Positions 33,872-41,978 of a DNA stretch of 64,000 nt are shown piece by piece (the stretch's first letter is position 1; every line of letters begins with the position of its first letter). The notes beneath the pieces were generated by a model that worked only from the letters and a program-made list of their open reading frames with translations, did no database searches and was not told the DNA's origin. Location: contig JAEXDA010000044.1 of NCBI GenBank assembly GCA_023401925.1, forward strand, positions 1-64,000. Reading direction: 5' to 3'. A program made the translations under genes and the position numbers. Origin of the DNA: Bacillota bacterium (GTDB lineage: Bacteria > Bacillota > UBA4882 > UBA8346).

Positions 33872-34384
33872 TTAGGTGGCGGTTAATTTAATAATAATTT
33901 CTTGATGTTGCGGATACTGTTGCAATAAGCTTTTCCGGGAAAGCAACTCAAAGTCCTGGTAATCGAATCCCGGCGAAACAACGCACCCCATCAAGGTGTA
34001 GGAATCATCCCGGCAAACTGCGGCGCCGAATATACAGCCCCGGGGGACAACAATTTGCGGTAACTCTCCACCCGCTATATCCAGGCCAAGTTTCTGCTGG
34101 TGTAACTCTCCCTTCCCATCAATCATGTAAATGGTTAATGAAGATCCGTCATGAAAATACCAAATTTCATCATACCGCAAACGATGAAAACAGGAAACCT
34201 CCCCCTCGGGCAACAAAAAATAAATACTGGAGGCTAATTGTCTTTCAAGAACAGACGACCCCGATTTTAAATGAACCGTCTCAGGGCAACGATAACTTTC
34301 CCCAAAATAACCGCCTTCAGGGTGTTTTATCAAATCCAGCTTGTGAATCCAATACTCACTGGTACGAAAAGTTTTATCTGCCAT
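33872..34384 (-). CDS. Cupin-fold DUF985 family protein
   Basis: A 170-residue cupin. Family pattern: 'HPEGGYFGESYR' near the N-terminus, 'SSIYFLLPEGEVSCFHRL', 'DEIWYFHDGSSLTIYMID' and 'PRGCIFGAAV'. His and Glu residues of the first cupin motif suggest metal binding. The molecular function of DUF985 is not established. It is convergent with the methyltransferase (5-base gap). ATG 34384 has GGAG upstream. Confidence 0.85.
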   Translation of the reverse strand: MADKTFRTSEYWIHKLDLIKHPEGGYFGESYRCPETVHLKSGSSVLERQLASSIYFLLPEGEVSCFHRLRYDEIWYFHDGSSLTIYMIDGKGELHQQKLGLDIAGGELPQIVVPRGCIFGAAVCRDDSYTLMGCVVSPGFDYQDFELLSRKSLLQQYPQHQEIIIKLTAT

Positions 34385-34422
34385 AGTTTATCGCTCCGCT
34401 CAATTCATACGCATCATCTGTT

Positions 34423-35103
34423 TTATTGTAATTCTTGGATACTACTGGCTATGATTTGCCGTTTTTCTACCGAAACATCGATAAAATTTAGGGCAATTCC
34501 CATTTTAGTATTCTCAATCGTTTGACTTCGCACAATTTCTCCCTTTAACTCAATGGGTGTCATTTGCGGAAGTTGAATTTGAAAAGTCAATCTACTTTGG
34601 AGTATCAGCCGGGGATCGGGATAAACAACGGCAAAGAGCCCGCTTAAGGATAAATCCTTCACCCTTCCTACATGGATTATCTCGTCCATCATATAAAAGA
34701 AAGGAAAATCTGTCTTCATTCGAAAATAACGCCGCAGGGATGTGGAATGAATTTTCCATGGAGCCTCCACTTGGGGTCCTAAATAACGGTATTGCATTGA
34801 AGAATTCATTTTCCAGGGTTTGGCACTTATTAAAGTTAAAACGTCCTGCTTAATCTTGGTAATTCGATAGGTATTAAATAAATATTGGGTTCCCTCAGGA
34901 CTCTCATATTGAATAATAATATCTTGACCCTCATCCGGCAATTTATCAATGTCTTTCACTCCAGCCGATATCAATAAACCATCTTCAGAAAAGTTATTGA
35001 CAACCGCAGTAAAGGATTGAATCTGCCCCAAATATTCCGAAAAGATCAGTTGAATAGTGTTACCCGGTTTAAAAATCTGTTCAACAGTAAGGATGTTCTC
35101 CAA
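34423..35103 (-). CDS. PilZ-domain protein (YcgR-like, c-di-GMP receptor)
   Basis: A 226-residue protein with an N-terminal YcgR-like beta domain (about 1-110) and a C-terminal PilZ domain (about 118-226). The c-di-GMP-binding motifs are present: RxxxR in 'RRYFRMK' and D/NxSxxG in 'DLSLSGL'. Such proteins slow flagellar motors or tune surface behaviour when c-di-GMP rises. The start appears to be TTG 35103, with AAGGGAG upstream. It stands alone, with 38 bases to the cupin gene. Confidence 0.85.
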   Translation of the reverse strand: MENILTVEQIFKPGNTIQLIFSEYLGQIQSFTAVVNNFSEDGLLISAGVKDIDKLPDEGQDIIIQYESPEGTQYLFNTYRITKIKQDVLTLISAKPWKMNSSMQYRYLGPQVEAPWKIHSTSLRRYFRMKTDFPFFYMMDEIIHVGRVKDLSLSGLFAVVYPDPRLILQSRLTFQIQLPQMTPIELKGEIVRSQTIENTKMGIALNFIDVSVEKRQIIASSIQELQ

Positions 35104-35340
35104 GTTTACCGGCTCCCTTAAGGGAAATCATAAAATCCCCCGAAAACAAAAAATAGTTAATTCTAAAAAGTATCCTTCAACAGTTAATTGAAAATCCCGG
35201 TAGCTTTTGAATGCAATATATATCTTATCATAAACCTTCACCGTTGATCAATATCTACCGATATAGGGATTGAGGTAGGAGAATTTAATCTTTGGAGCCG
35301 GATCCCCAATAGAAATACCCAATTGAAGTGGAGAGATTAT

Positions 35341-36132
35341 TTATCTTTCAACATTCTCGACTAAATACCGCCAATAACGTTCGGGCATCCGTTGACGTTG
35401 TTGACGCTTATTTTGGCGTTCAAGAATGGCTATTTTCTGAAAATACTGATCCCAAATTTTCTGGTACATTAGCTCCTCTTTATCCAATAATGCAGAATTC
35501 CGGTTGGAACTAAAGGGTTTCATAACCGATTGAAATTCCCCGGACATCTCCATAAACGGAATGAATTCAACGTGAATGCCATTATAGTAAATACCGGTCT
35601 GGCGACGGGCATCGTGAATGAGCCACTTTTGATCGGCAAAGCGGGCTTTAAAATGGGGCGCCAGTAATTGAATAATGTTATGATCCGGGGTAATCGGCCC
35701 ATAGAAAACTTGGTTAACCAGCTTACGGAAGCGGATAAATCCTTGCATCCTTAAAATTTCATGTTCAACCTGGTCGCAAAGTCGCCTGACCTGGAAAACC
35801 ACAGGATCCCCTGAGTTTTTCTGGACTCTCAAACCATACTTCATCAATCGCTCCAGATAATCCAATAACAATTTCTCAAAACCGGTTTTCTCCGAAAGAA
35901 AGCAATATCCGATCTCCAAAAGTATTGCCTTGGAAAAGTTTTCTTGGAGGGAATGAAAAAAATCAGCAGCTACAGCAGTTTCGGTAGTTATTGGATGAAT
36001 TTCAGTAAACAAATCGGCCTGAAATTCGCGATTTGAAGTAATATTGACGATTTTACAGCTCTCTTCCGCAGCGACGGCAAATACCGTGAGCAGCCCTTCA
36101 AAGGTTCCATCATATTGGTAGCAAATCATCAT
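35341..36132 (-). CDS. DUF4130 / TIGR03915-type putative DNA metabolism protein
   Basis: A 263-residue protein of the family that is nearly always encoded beside the radical-SAM protein found directly upstream here (9-base gap). It has the N-terminal 'YDGTFEGLLTVF' and the DUF4130 core 'RRLCDQVEHEILRMQGFIRF' and 'HFKARFADQKWLIHDARR' with 'GIYYNG' following. The family name is only a prediction; some relatives share features with the SAM-partner of uracil-DNA-glycosylase-like proteins. Here it is downstream of a LexA-type promoter, which supports a DNA-damage role. Confidence 0.85.
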   Translation of the reverse strand: MMICYQYDGTFEGLLTVFAVAAEESCKIVNITSNREFQADLFTEIHPITTETAVAADFFHSLQENFSKAILLEIGYCFLSEKTGFEKLLLDYLERLMKYGLRVQKNSGDPVVFQVRRLCDQVEHEILRMQGFIRFRKLVNQVFYGPITPDHNIIQLLAPHFKARFADQKWLIHDARRQTGIYYNGIHVEFIPFMEMSGEFQSVMKPFSSNRNSALLDKEELMYQKIWDQYFQKIAILERQNKRQQRQRMPERYWRYLVENVER

Positions 36133-36141
36133 CGTTCTCCA

Positions 36142-37401
36142 CTAAATTTCTGTAAACAAGGGCAGTTGGCTCAGGGCAGACACTCCACTAGAATTAGGCG
36201 CATCCAATAATTTTTGACGGATAAGGGAAGCGTCGTCCAACCTTTCTAAAAATTTACCCTGGCAGGTTATAAAATAGCGGGCTTTTTTGAGGACTACTCC
36301 CATTTTTGACAACTCATTCAGATGCAAACCGCCAAAACTGCGGGCCGCAATCATCCGTTCCGCAGACTTCAAACCGACTCCCGGCACTCTTAACAAAGTC
36401 TCATAATCAGCCCGATTGACCTCGACCGGAAAACGGTGTAAATTTCGCAGTGCCCAACTCGTCTTCGGATCTAAATCAGAGTCCAGAACCGGCTGAGTTG
36501 AGTCGGCAATTTCTTCGGCTTTAAACTGATAAAAACGGATTAACCAATCAGCCTGATAAAGGCGGTGTTCCCGTTTAAGGGGCGGGGATACATTTAAGGC
36601 CGGTAAGAAAGGGTTATTATTGACAGGTACATAGGCCGAATAATAAACCCTGCGAAGATTGACTTTACGGTATAATTGTTCAACCAGCCGCAAAATTTGA
36701 AAATCCGGATCCGGAGATGCGCCCACAATAAGTTGGGTGCTTTGGCCCGCCGGAACAAAATAAGGAGCCTTTTTAAAATGCTTTCGTTCATCATGACTTT
36801 GATGAATTTTAGCACCGATATAGGACATCGGAGCTAATATTTGATCCCGTTTTTTCTCCGGAGCCAACAATTTGAGACCGCTTTCCGAGGGAAGCTCAAT
36901 GTTCACACTCATTCGGTCTGCATAGTAACCGGCTTCACGGATCAATGCGCTGCTAGCTCCCGGAATTACCTTTAAATGAATATAACCGTTAAAATGTTGC
37001 TCGCGCCGTAATTTTTTAATGACTTGAAGCAACACTTCCATGGTCCGATCGGGACTGACGAAAATCCCCGAGCTTAAAAAAAGACCCTCGATATAATTGC
37101 GGCGGTAAAAATTAATGGTTAAATCGACCAACTCATTAATTGTGAAAGCGCTGCGGGGAATGTCGTTGCTGCGGCGGTTGACGCAATAGGCGCAATCATT
37201 GATGCAATGGTTGGAGAACAAAATTTTTAGCAAAGAAATACAACGACCATCCGCCGCCCAACTGTGACAAATCCCAACCGTAGAAGAAGAGGCATTGCCC
37301 AGCCCCTTTTGATCATTCCTCCGGGTACTTCCGCTTGAGGCACATGAGGCATCATATTTTGCGGCCGAAGCTAATATTTTCACCTTTTCCAGAACGTCCA
37401 T
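36142..37401 (-). CDS. Putative DNA modification/repair radical SAM protein (TIGR03916 type)
   Basis: A 419-residue radical-SAM enzyme. The 4Fe-4S cysteines are in 'NHCINDCAYCVNRRSND' (CxxxCxxC). The C-terminal part has a helix-hairpin-helix DNA-binding motif 'YETLLRVPGVGLKSAERMIA'. The reaction is not known. Two LexA boxes flank the promoter 20-60 bases upstream, and the DUF4130 gene follows, so the pair forms a damage-inducible operon. ATG 37401 has GAAGGGATGG upstream. Confidence 0.9.
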   Translation of the reverse strand: MDVLEKVKILASAAKYDASCASSGSTRRNDQKGLGNASSSTVGICHSWAADGRCISLLKILFSNHCINDCAYCVNRRSNDIPRSAFTINELVDLTINFYRRNYIEGLFLSSGIFVSPDRTMEVLLQVIKKLRREQHFNGYIHLKVIPGASSALIREAGYYADRMSVNIELPSESGLKLLAPEKKRDQILAPMSYIGAKIHQSHDERKHFKKAPYFVPAGQSTQLIVGASPDPDFQILRLVEQLYRKVNLRRVYYSAYVPVNNNPFLPALNVSPPLKREHRLYQADWLIRFYQFKAEEIADSTQPVLDSDLDPKTSWALRNLHRFPVEVNRADYETLLRVPGVGLKSAERMIAARSFGGLHLNELSKMGVVLKKARYFITCQGKFLERLDDASLIRQKLLDAPNSSGVSALSQLPLFTEI

Positions 37402-37419
37402 AGCGCCATCCCTTCACAT

Positions 37420-37468
37420 CAAACGTACGTTCTGGATTTATTATAACACGAACATTTGTTCTGGGCAA
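37420..37468 (-). promoter_or_regulatory. SOS promoter with two LexA boxes
   Basis: On the minus strand TTGCCC (37468-37463), 17 bases and TATAAT (37445-37440) form the promoter. AGAACAAATGTTCG (37462-37449) fills the spacer and AGAACGTACGTTTG (37433-37420) lies just past -10. Both fit the inner part of the Bacillus LexA (DinR) consensus CGAACRNRYGTTYC. LexA on either site would block transcription until DNA damage. Confidence 0.85.
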
Positions 37469-37475
37469 TAACTTC

Positions 37476-38231
37476 TTAATACCAGTTCATCATCAGAATT
37501 CCATAGTACTCTTTGAGGGCAATACTGAAATTGTTCAACGCTTCAGCCCCAGGAACCATATTAGCACCATAAAAACCAAGATTTTGATTCGTCCGGTAAT
37601 CCGTAGGATAAGGTGTCACTTCGATACCAAATTTATGAAACTGTTTTACCGCACGCCACATATGGAATGCGGAAGTAACCAGGATGGGATGGTGATATTG
37701 GTGCTTTTTCAAGATCGCAGCTATAAATTTAGCATTCTCGGTAGTATTTAAACTTTGATTCTCAACCAGTATTTTCTCTTCGGGAATTCCCGTCTCAACC
37801 AGAATCGCCTTGGCAATATCAGCCTCCCGTCCGGTATTTTGAAATACTTTGCCTCCTGATACAATCAATGGTTTATTTAATTGATAATAGAGTTGAATGC
37901 AAGTCAACAAGCGGTTTGCTGCCGGCCCGGATAAATGGCCTTGATGATGCAAATTCGGACTATCCAGAGTGGCTCCTCCACCCAGCATAATAACGACATC
38001 CCCTCGTATTGTCTCAGGAGGCCGGTAACGGTATTCCAATGAGTGAAGCAGCAAATCACTGCAATAAAAATTGCTGCAGATATAAAAAAGGCTGGTCATC
38101 CCCAGTAAAAGAATCGGGATGGCCCGCTCTCTTTTATAAAAAAGCCAGCCCGCAAGGAATAGCAAAGTGATGAGGAATATCCCCGGTGGCAGAAAAAATG
38201 TGACATAAATAAACTTTATGAAATAAATCAA
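37476..38231 (-). CDS. YdcF/SanA-like DUF218 membrane protein
   Basis: A 251-residue protein with two hydrophobic N-terminal segments (about 5-30 and 37-55) and a DUF218 domain: 'VVIMLGGGATLDS', 'KPLIVSGGK', 'VENQSLNTTENAKF' and 'ILVTSAFHMWRAVKQF'. Family members (SanA, ElyC, YdcF) affect envelope integrity; the chemistry is unclear. The start appears to be TTG 38231 with an AGGAG that forms part of the end of the upstream DUF362 gene, implying translational coupling. Confidence 0.8.
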   Translation of the reverse strand: MIYFIKFIYVTFFLPPGIFLITLLFLAGWLFYKRERAIPILLLGMTSLFYICSNFYCSDLLLHSLEYRYRPPETIRGDVVIMLGGGATLDSPNLHHQGHLSGPAANRLLTCIQLYYQLNKPLIVSGGKVFQNTGREADIAKAILVETGIPEEKILVENQSLNTTENAKFIAAILKKHQYHHPILVTSAFHMWRAVKQFHKFGIEVTPYPTDYRTNQNLGFYGANMVPGAEALNNFSIALKEYYGILMMNWY

Positions 38232-38240
38232 CAGATGATT

Positions 38241-39419
38241 TTAACTCCTCTCTAAACCTTTTCCGCTCAGAAAATCATCGATATGAAGCGGATGAGGCGG
38301 GCAACCCGGTACGTAAATCCCCTCTTGCAGTTGTACATTTCGGGTGCAAACGCCCAGACGGATGATTTTACCCCGATTGTCTTCGGGAATATAGGGATTT
38401 TGTCCATAAATCAAAGTACACCCCTTTAGTTTGTCCAGAGTACCTTTTAGGTATTGACCGTAAAGATAAGCGCTGATGGCATTGTTACAACCACTGCAAG
38501 CATCGCATGATACTAAACGGATATCCATTTGTCTTAAAATTTCCGGATCCAGACTTAAACGGGCAAAAGGCCTTTTTACATTCTCTAACGACTCACCCAC
38601 AATTTCAATTGCCGCTAAATCACTGCAACCCAGTCCCTGTTCTCCGGCAAGCCGGATATATTCCACTTCAGGAAGGTCAAAACCCATAATCGCCATGGCG
38701 ACTCTATCGATGGCAATGATATCGGTCGAAGCCATCACTAATCCTAAATGCACCGGATTCCCGACAACCGGCCCCATTCCTTCCAAAGCTACCGTACCGT
38801 CCATAATGGTCAATTCGGGCATTGCCAAATGTCCGAGATCAACGATTGTTTGACTGAGACCCCATTTATGAAAGCGTTTTTTGTCGGTCTGATGAATCAT
38901 ACCTTTTAAATTCTTGAGTCCGAGAGTCACCGCTAAAGCATCATGGGTTTTCATGGCCGGTATGTTAATCACTACGTTGCTTTCTATAAAAGTGCGCGGT
39001 AGGCGGATTCGTTTAATATTCCTCCCTAAAGGATTCAGGCAATAAGTAAACTCATCCTTAAGCAAATTCACCAGCGAACATTGATGTTTCTGAGCCATTT
39101 CCCGGATACCCAAGGCATCGAATACTTGATCGGTATCGTTACCGATGGCTGCGCCCTCTGCAATGATTACTTTTCTGGCGCCCCATTCCTTGCAGAGCTC
39201 GGCCATAGCGAAAATCACATTAGGATTCGTAGTGGCGCCGGTTTTATAATCAGCATCACATAAGAGGTTCGGCTTAATCATGACATGATCGCCTGGAGTA
39301 ATCAAGGAATCGAGTCCGCCAATAAGTTCGGTCGCCTGGCGCAAGGATTCTTTTACGGCCTCGAATTGGTGAATATCGGCACATCTTCTAATGGATACTT
39401 TGGCATCCCGTAAGTGCAT
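38241..39419 (-). CDS. DUF362 domain-containing protein
   Basis: A 392-residue protein with the DUF362 core ('GDHVMIKPNLLCDAD', 'INIPAMKTHDALAVTLGLKN', 'ITIMDG'-like 'LTIMDGTVALEG', 'DIIAIDRVA'). Cysteines cluster in 'SCDACSGCNN' and 'VPGCPPHPLH', suggesting an iron-sulfur or metal site. The function of DUF362 is not established. ATG 39419 has AAAGGAG upstream. It precedes the YdcF-like gene by 9 bases and follows the isomerase-like gene after a hairpin. Confidence 0.82.
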   Translation of the reverse strand: MHLRDAKVSIRRCADIHQFEAVKESLRQATELIGGLDSLITPGDHVMIKPNLLCDADYKTGATTNPNVIFAMAELCKEWGARKVIIAEGAAIGNDTDQVFDALGIREMAQKHQCSLVNLLKDEFTYCLNPLGRNIKRIRLPRTFIESNVVINIPAMKTHDALAVTLGLKNLKGMIHQTDKKRFHKWGLSQTIVDLGHLAMPELTIMDGTVALEGMGPVVGNPVHLGLVMASTDIIAIDRVAMAIMGFDLPEVEYIRLAGEQGLGCSDLAAIEIVGESLENVKRPFARLSLDPEILRQMDIRLVSCDACSGCNNAISAYLYGQYLKGTLDKLKGCTLIYGQNPYIPEDNRGKIIRLGVCTRNVQLQEGIYVPGCPPHPLHIDDFLSGKGLERS

Positions 39420-39452
39420 GTTACTACTCCTTTTGTTAGTAGTGTATGAAAC

Positions 39453-39482
39453 AAACTGCCGGCAAACTACAACCGGCAGTTT
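39453..39482 (-). terminator. Hairpin after the isomerase-like gene
   Basis: AAACTGCCGG, a 10-base loop and CCGGCAGTTT form a perfect 10-bp stem 43 bases past the stop. On the minus strand it is followed by GTTTCAT, a weak uridine tract, so termination may be partial. Confidence 0.6.
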
Positions 39483-39524
39483 ATAGCGATCATTATTGGA
39501 ATTGGAATTTGAGTCGAAAAAATA

Positions 39525-41006
39525 TTACTTAAACGGATTCTCGTCTTTATACAACATTCCGGCGGGCTGGTTAAAGGCGACATCATTTATGCCCAACATT
39601 TTCATAGCACCAAACAATACTTTTCCCGCATGTTTAAAAGCGACCCCGCCGTGATGGGGATAACGTTTACCGATCAGAACGTGGCGATAGAATCTGCCCA
39701 TTTCTTTGACTGCAAAAACTCCAATACCGCCGAATGATTTGGGATCAACATCGATGATTTCACCTTCCGCTACGTAACTGCGCAACATAGCATCGGCAGT
39801 GCTTTGTAAACGGAATAAAGTTATTTCGCCGGGACGGATGGCTCCTTCCAAAGTTCCCCGGGTGATATCGGGTTCTTTATCCGGTTCCAAACCGCGATGC
39901 ATGATTAATTGATATTTCATGGCCGCATTCTTCAGAAGACATTTTGCAGTGTTGCCGCAATGGAATCCCATAAAGAGATCATCGAGATGATAACCGTTAA
40001 ACTTGGCCTTGTTGTTGTCAAACATATCACGGGGCACCGAGTTGTTGATATCAAGCAAAGTGGCAGGCATATTGGTGGCGCAGGTGATGATATATTCGCT
40101 TAAAGCCCCATAAATATCGGTCTCACAGGCTACCGGAATTCCTCTGGCTGCCAGTCTCGAGTTGACATAACAGGGAACGATTTTAAACTGGGTTTGAAAT
40201 GCCGGCCAGCATTTATTGGCGAAAATAGCATACTCGGAGGCGCCTATATTATTTTCCATCCAATCAAGCAATGTCAATTCATATTGAGCCAGTCTCGGCA
40301 GAATCCCAGGATAACCGTTTCCATCCGCAAGCTCGGTTTCCATTTCCTTGATGACTCCGGAAATCCTCTTATCATTCTCGTGTTGGTTGAAGAAAGCAAA
40401 CAAATCCAGCTCCGAGTTCTCCATGATTTCAACGCCTAAGTCATACAAAGGCTTTATCGGTGCATTACATGCTAAAAAGTCTTGAGGTCTGGGACCAAAG
40501 CCGAAAATTTTCAATTTTTTAAGAGCCAGAATAACCCGGGCAATATCTTCAAAGTCTTTGACCATATCTGCAATTTCAGTGGATGTTCCTACCGGATATT
40601 CAGGAATGTAGGGTTTTAATTGGCGTAAGGCCAAATTATAGGATGCGTTCAACATTCCGCAATAGGCATCGCCCCGACCGTCGAATAAATTGTTTTCGGT
40701 TTCTTCGGCTGCCGCCACAAACATTGCCGGACCGTCAAATTTTTGGGCCAGCATCGTTTCCGGCCCTTCCGGTCCGAAGTTTCCAAGATATACCACTAAA
40801 GCGTTGACATTGGCTGTTTTTAATTCCTCCAATGCTTTTAAAACATCTTTTTCATTCTCAACGGTCGCTTTGATTTCTGTAATGGCAATTTTCTTATCAT
40901 TACAAGCCTTTACGACGGCTGATCTTCTTTTTTGACTTAATTCAATTGGGAAACAATCCCGGCTGACTGCTACGATACCCAATTTAACCTGTGGAATGTT
41001 AATCAA
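39525..41006 (-). CDS. L-fucose/L-arabinose isomerase-fold protein
   Basis: A protein of about 493 residues of the fucose/arabinose isomerase superfamily. Segments include 'VKLGIVAVSRDCFP' at the start, 'ALVVYLGNFGPEGPET' and 'FGFGPRPQDFLA', and a C-terminal domain with 'LLDINNSVPRDMF', 'GFHCGNTAKC' and 'YPHHGGVAFKH'. Which ketose-aldose pair it interconverts cannot be read off. The start is most likely TTG 41006, which has GGAGG ten bases upstream; longer frames lack a ribosome site. The promoter holds an AraR-like operator. It lies next to an ECF transporter transcribed the same way. Confidence 0.82.
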   Translation of the reverse strand: MINIPQVKLGIVAVSRDCFPIELSQKRRSAVVKACNDKKIAITEIKATVENEKDVLKALEELKTANVNALVVYLGNFGPEGPETMLAQKFDGPAMFVAAAEETENNLFDGRGDAYCGMLNASYNLALRQLKPYIPEYPVGTSTEIADMVKDFEDIARVILALKKLKIFGFGPRPQDFLACNAPIKPLYDLGVEIMENSELDLFAFFNQHENDKRISGVIKEMETELADGNGYPGILPRLAQYELTLLDWMENNIGASEYAIFANKCWPAFQTQFKIVPCYVNSRLAARGIPVACETDIYGALSEYIITCATNMPATLLDINNSVPRDMFDNNKAKFNGYHLDDLFMGFHCGNTAKCLLKNAAMKYQLIMHRGLEPDKEPDITRGTLEGAIRPGEITLFRLQSTADAMLRSYVAEGEIIDVDPKSFGGIGVFAVKEMGRFYRHVLIGKRYPHHGGVAFKHAGKVLFGAMKMLGINDVAFNQPAGMLYKDENPFK

Positions 41007-41052
41007 TAGAATACCCCCTCCAATTAATTTTTGGCATAATTTATACATTTCC

Positions 41053-41081
41053 ATTATACCGCGCGCCAGTTGTACGTACAA
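41053..41081 (-). promoter_or_regulatory. Isomerase promoter with AraR-like operator
   Basis: On the minus strand TATAAT (41058-41053) lies 17 bases after TTGTAC (41081-41076). The perfect 12-base palindrome TTGTACGTACAA (41070-41081) covers -35 and is the core of the Bacillus subtilis AraR operator ATTTGTACGTACAAAT. It is probably bound by a GntR-family sugar repressor encoded elsewhere. Confidence 0.7.
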
Positions 41082-41150
41082 GCATCAATCATCAAAAGAT
41101 TAATACTTCCATTCGCTTTTTCCAATATCTTTTTTGTCATAAAGCTGAAG

Positions 41151-41978
41151 TTAAATTACGCACCAAAAGATGGTTTTTATTCGAGTTTTCAAATAAATTC
41201 CCAACAAAACCAGACATAAAGCCAAGAAGGCAAATATAAAATCAATTACTGTAAGAGGTTTCTGGTGGTACCAGGTTCTGGTTTCATAGCGGCCAAAGCC
41301 TCGTAAATCCATGGCGTTAGAAATAACTTCCACCCGGTGTAGGGACAATATCAGTAAAGGAAGCAAAACGGTGATATAGTTTTTCATCCGTTTAAAAATG
41401 CCGGCATCACCTTTTTTAAACTCAACTCCCCGGGCTTCCTGGGCATTGATAATGGCTTTGACTTCTTCATTAACATCCGGCACATAGCGTAAAGCAATAT
41501 TGATGGCGTAAGATACTTTATAAGGCACGCCCAAGCGGTTCAGACTGCTGGCAAAACAGCTGGGATGGGTTGTAAAAATAAATAGCAGCGTAATGGGTAA
41601 TATTGCCAAATATTTCAACGATAATGTCAATGCAAAAAAAAGTGTTTGGTAGGTTAATCGAATTAAACCCAAATCAATCGCGACAGTATAGCGGTGAGTC
41701 AACATCGAACCATAATCCGGAGTAACCAGGATTAATACCAAAGAATTTAAGACCGTAAAAATGGCCACAAACAATATCAAAGGCTTTAGGACTTTAAACG
41801 GCAATTTCGCAAAGTACAACATCAAAAAGCCGAGGATTATCATGAATGAAAAGATTCGCGCATCCATGAATAAAAAAATAAAAATGGTCCAGGTAATTAG
41901 CATAAGAAACTTAATGCTCCCGTCAAGTCGATGAAAAATGGAATCCCTTTCAATATATAGCGCTCCCGATCGTGTCAT
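41151..41978 (-). CDS. ecfT: ECF transporter T component (EcfT)
   Basis: A 275-residue membrane protein with about six helices, the energy-coupling transmembrane subunit of ECF vitamin/metal transporters. The two coupling helices carry 'INAQEARGVEF' and 'AMDLRGFGRYE', the two Ala-Arg-Gly-type motifs that contact the ATPases. It overlaps the fused ATPase gene by ATGA. The order S-A-T in one operon indicates a dedicated (group I) transporter. Confidence 0.92.
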   Translation of the reverse strand: MTRSGALYIERDSIFHRLDGSIKFLMLITWTIFIFLFMDARIFSFMIILGFLMLYFAKLPFKVLKPLILFVAIFTVLNSLVLILVTPDYGSMLTHRYTVAIDLGLIRLTYQTLFFALTLSLKYLAILPITLLFIFTTHPSCFASSLNRLGVPYKVSYAINIALRYVPDVNEEVKAIINAQEARGVEFKKGDAGIFKRMKNYITVLLPLLILSLHRVEVISNAMDLRGFGRYETRTWYHQKPLTVIDFIFAFLALCLVLLGIYLKTRIKTIFWCVI

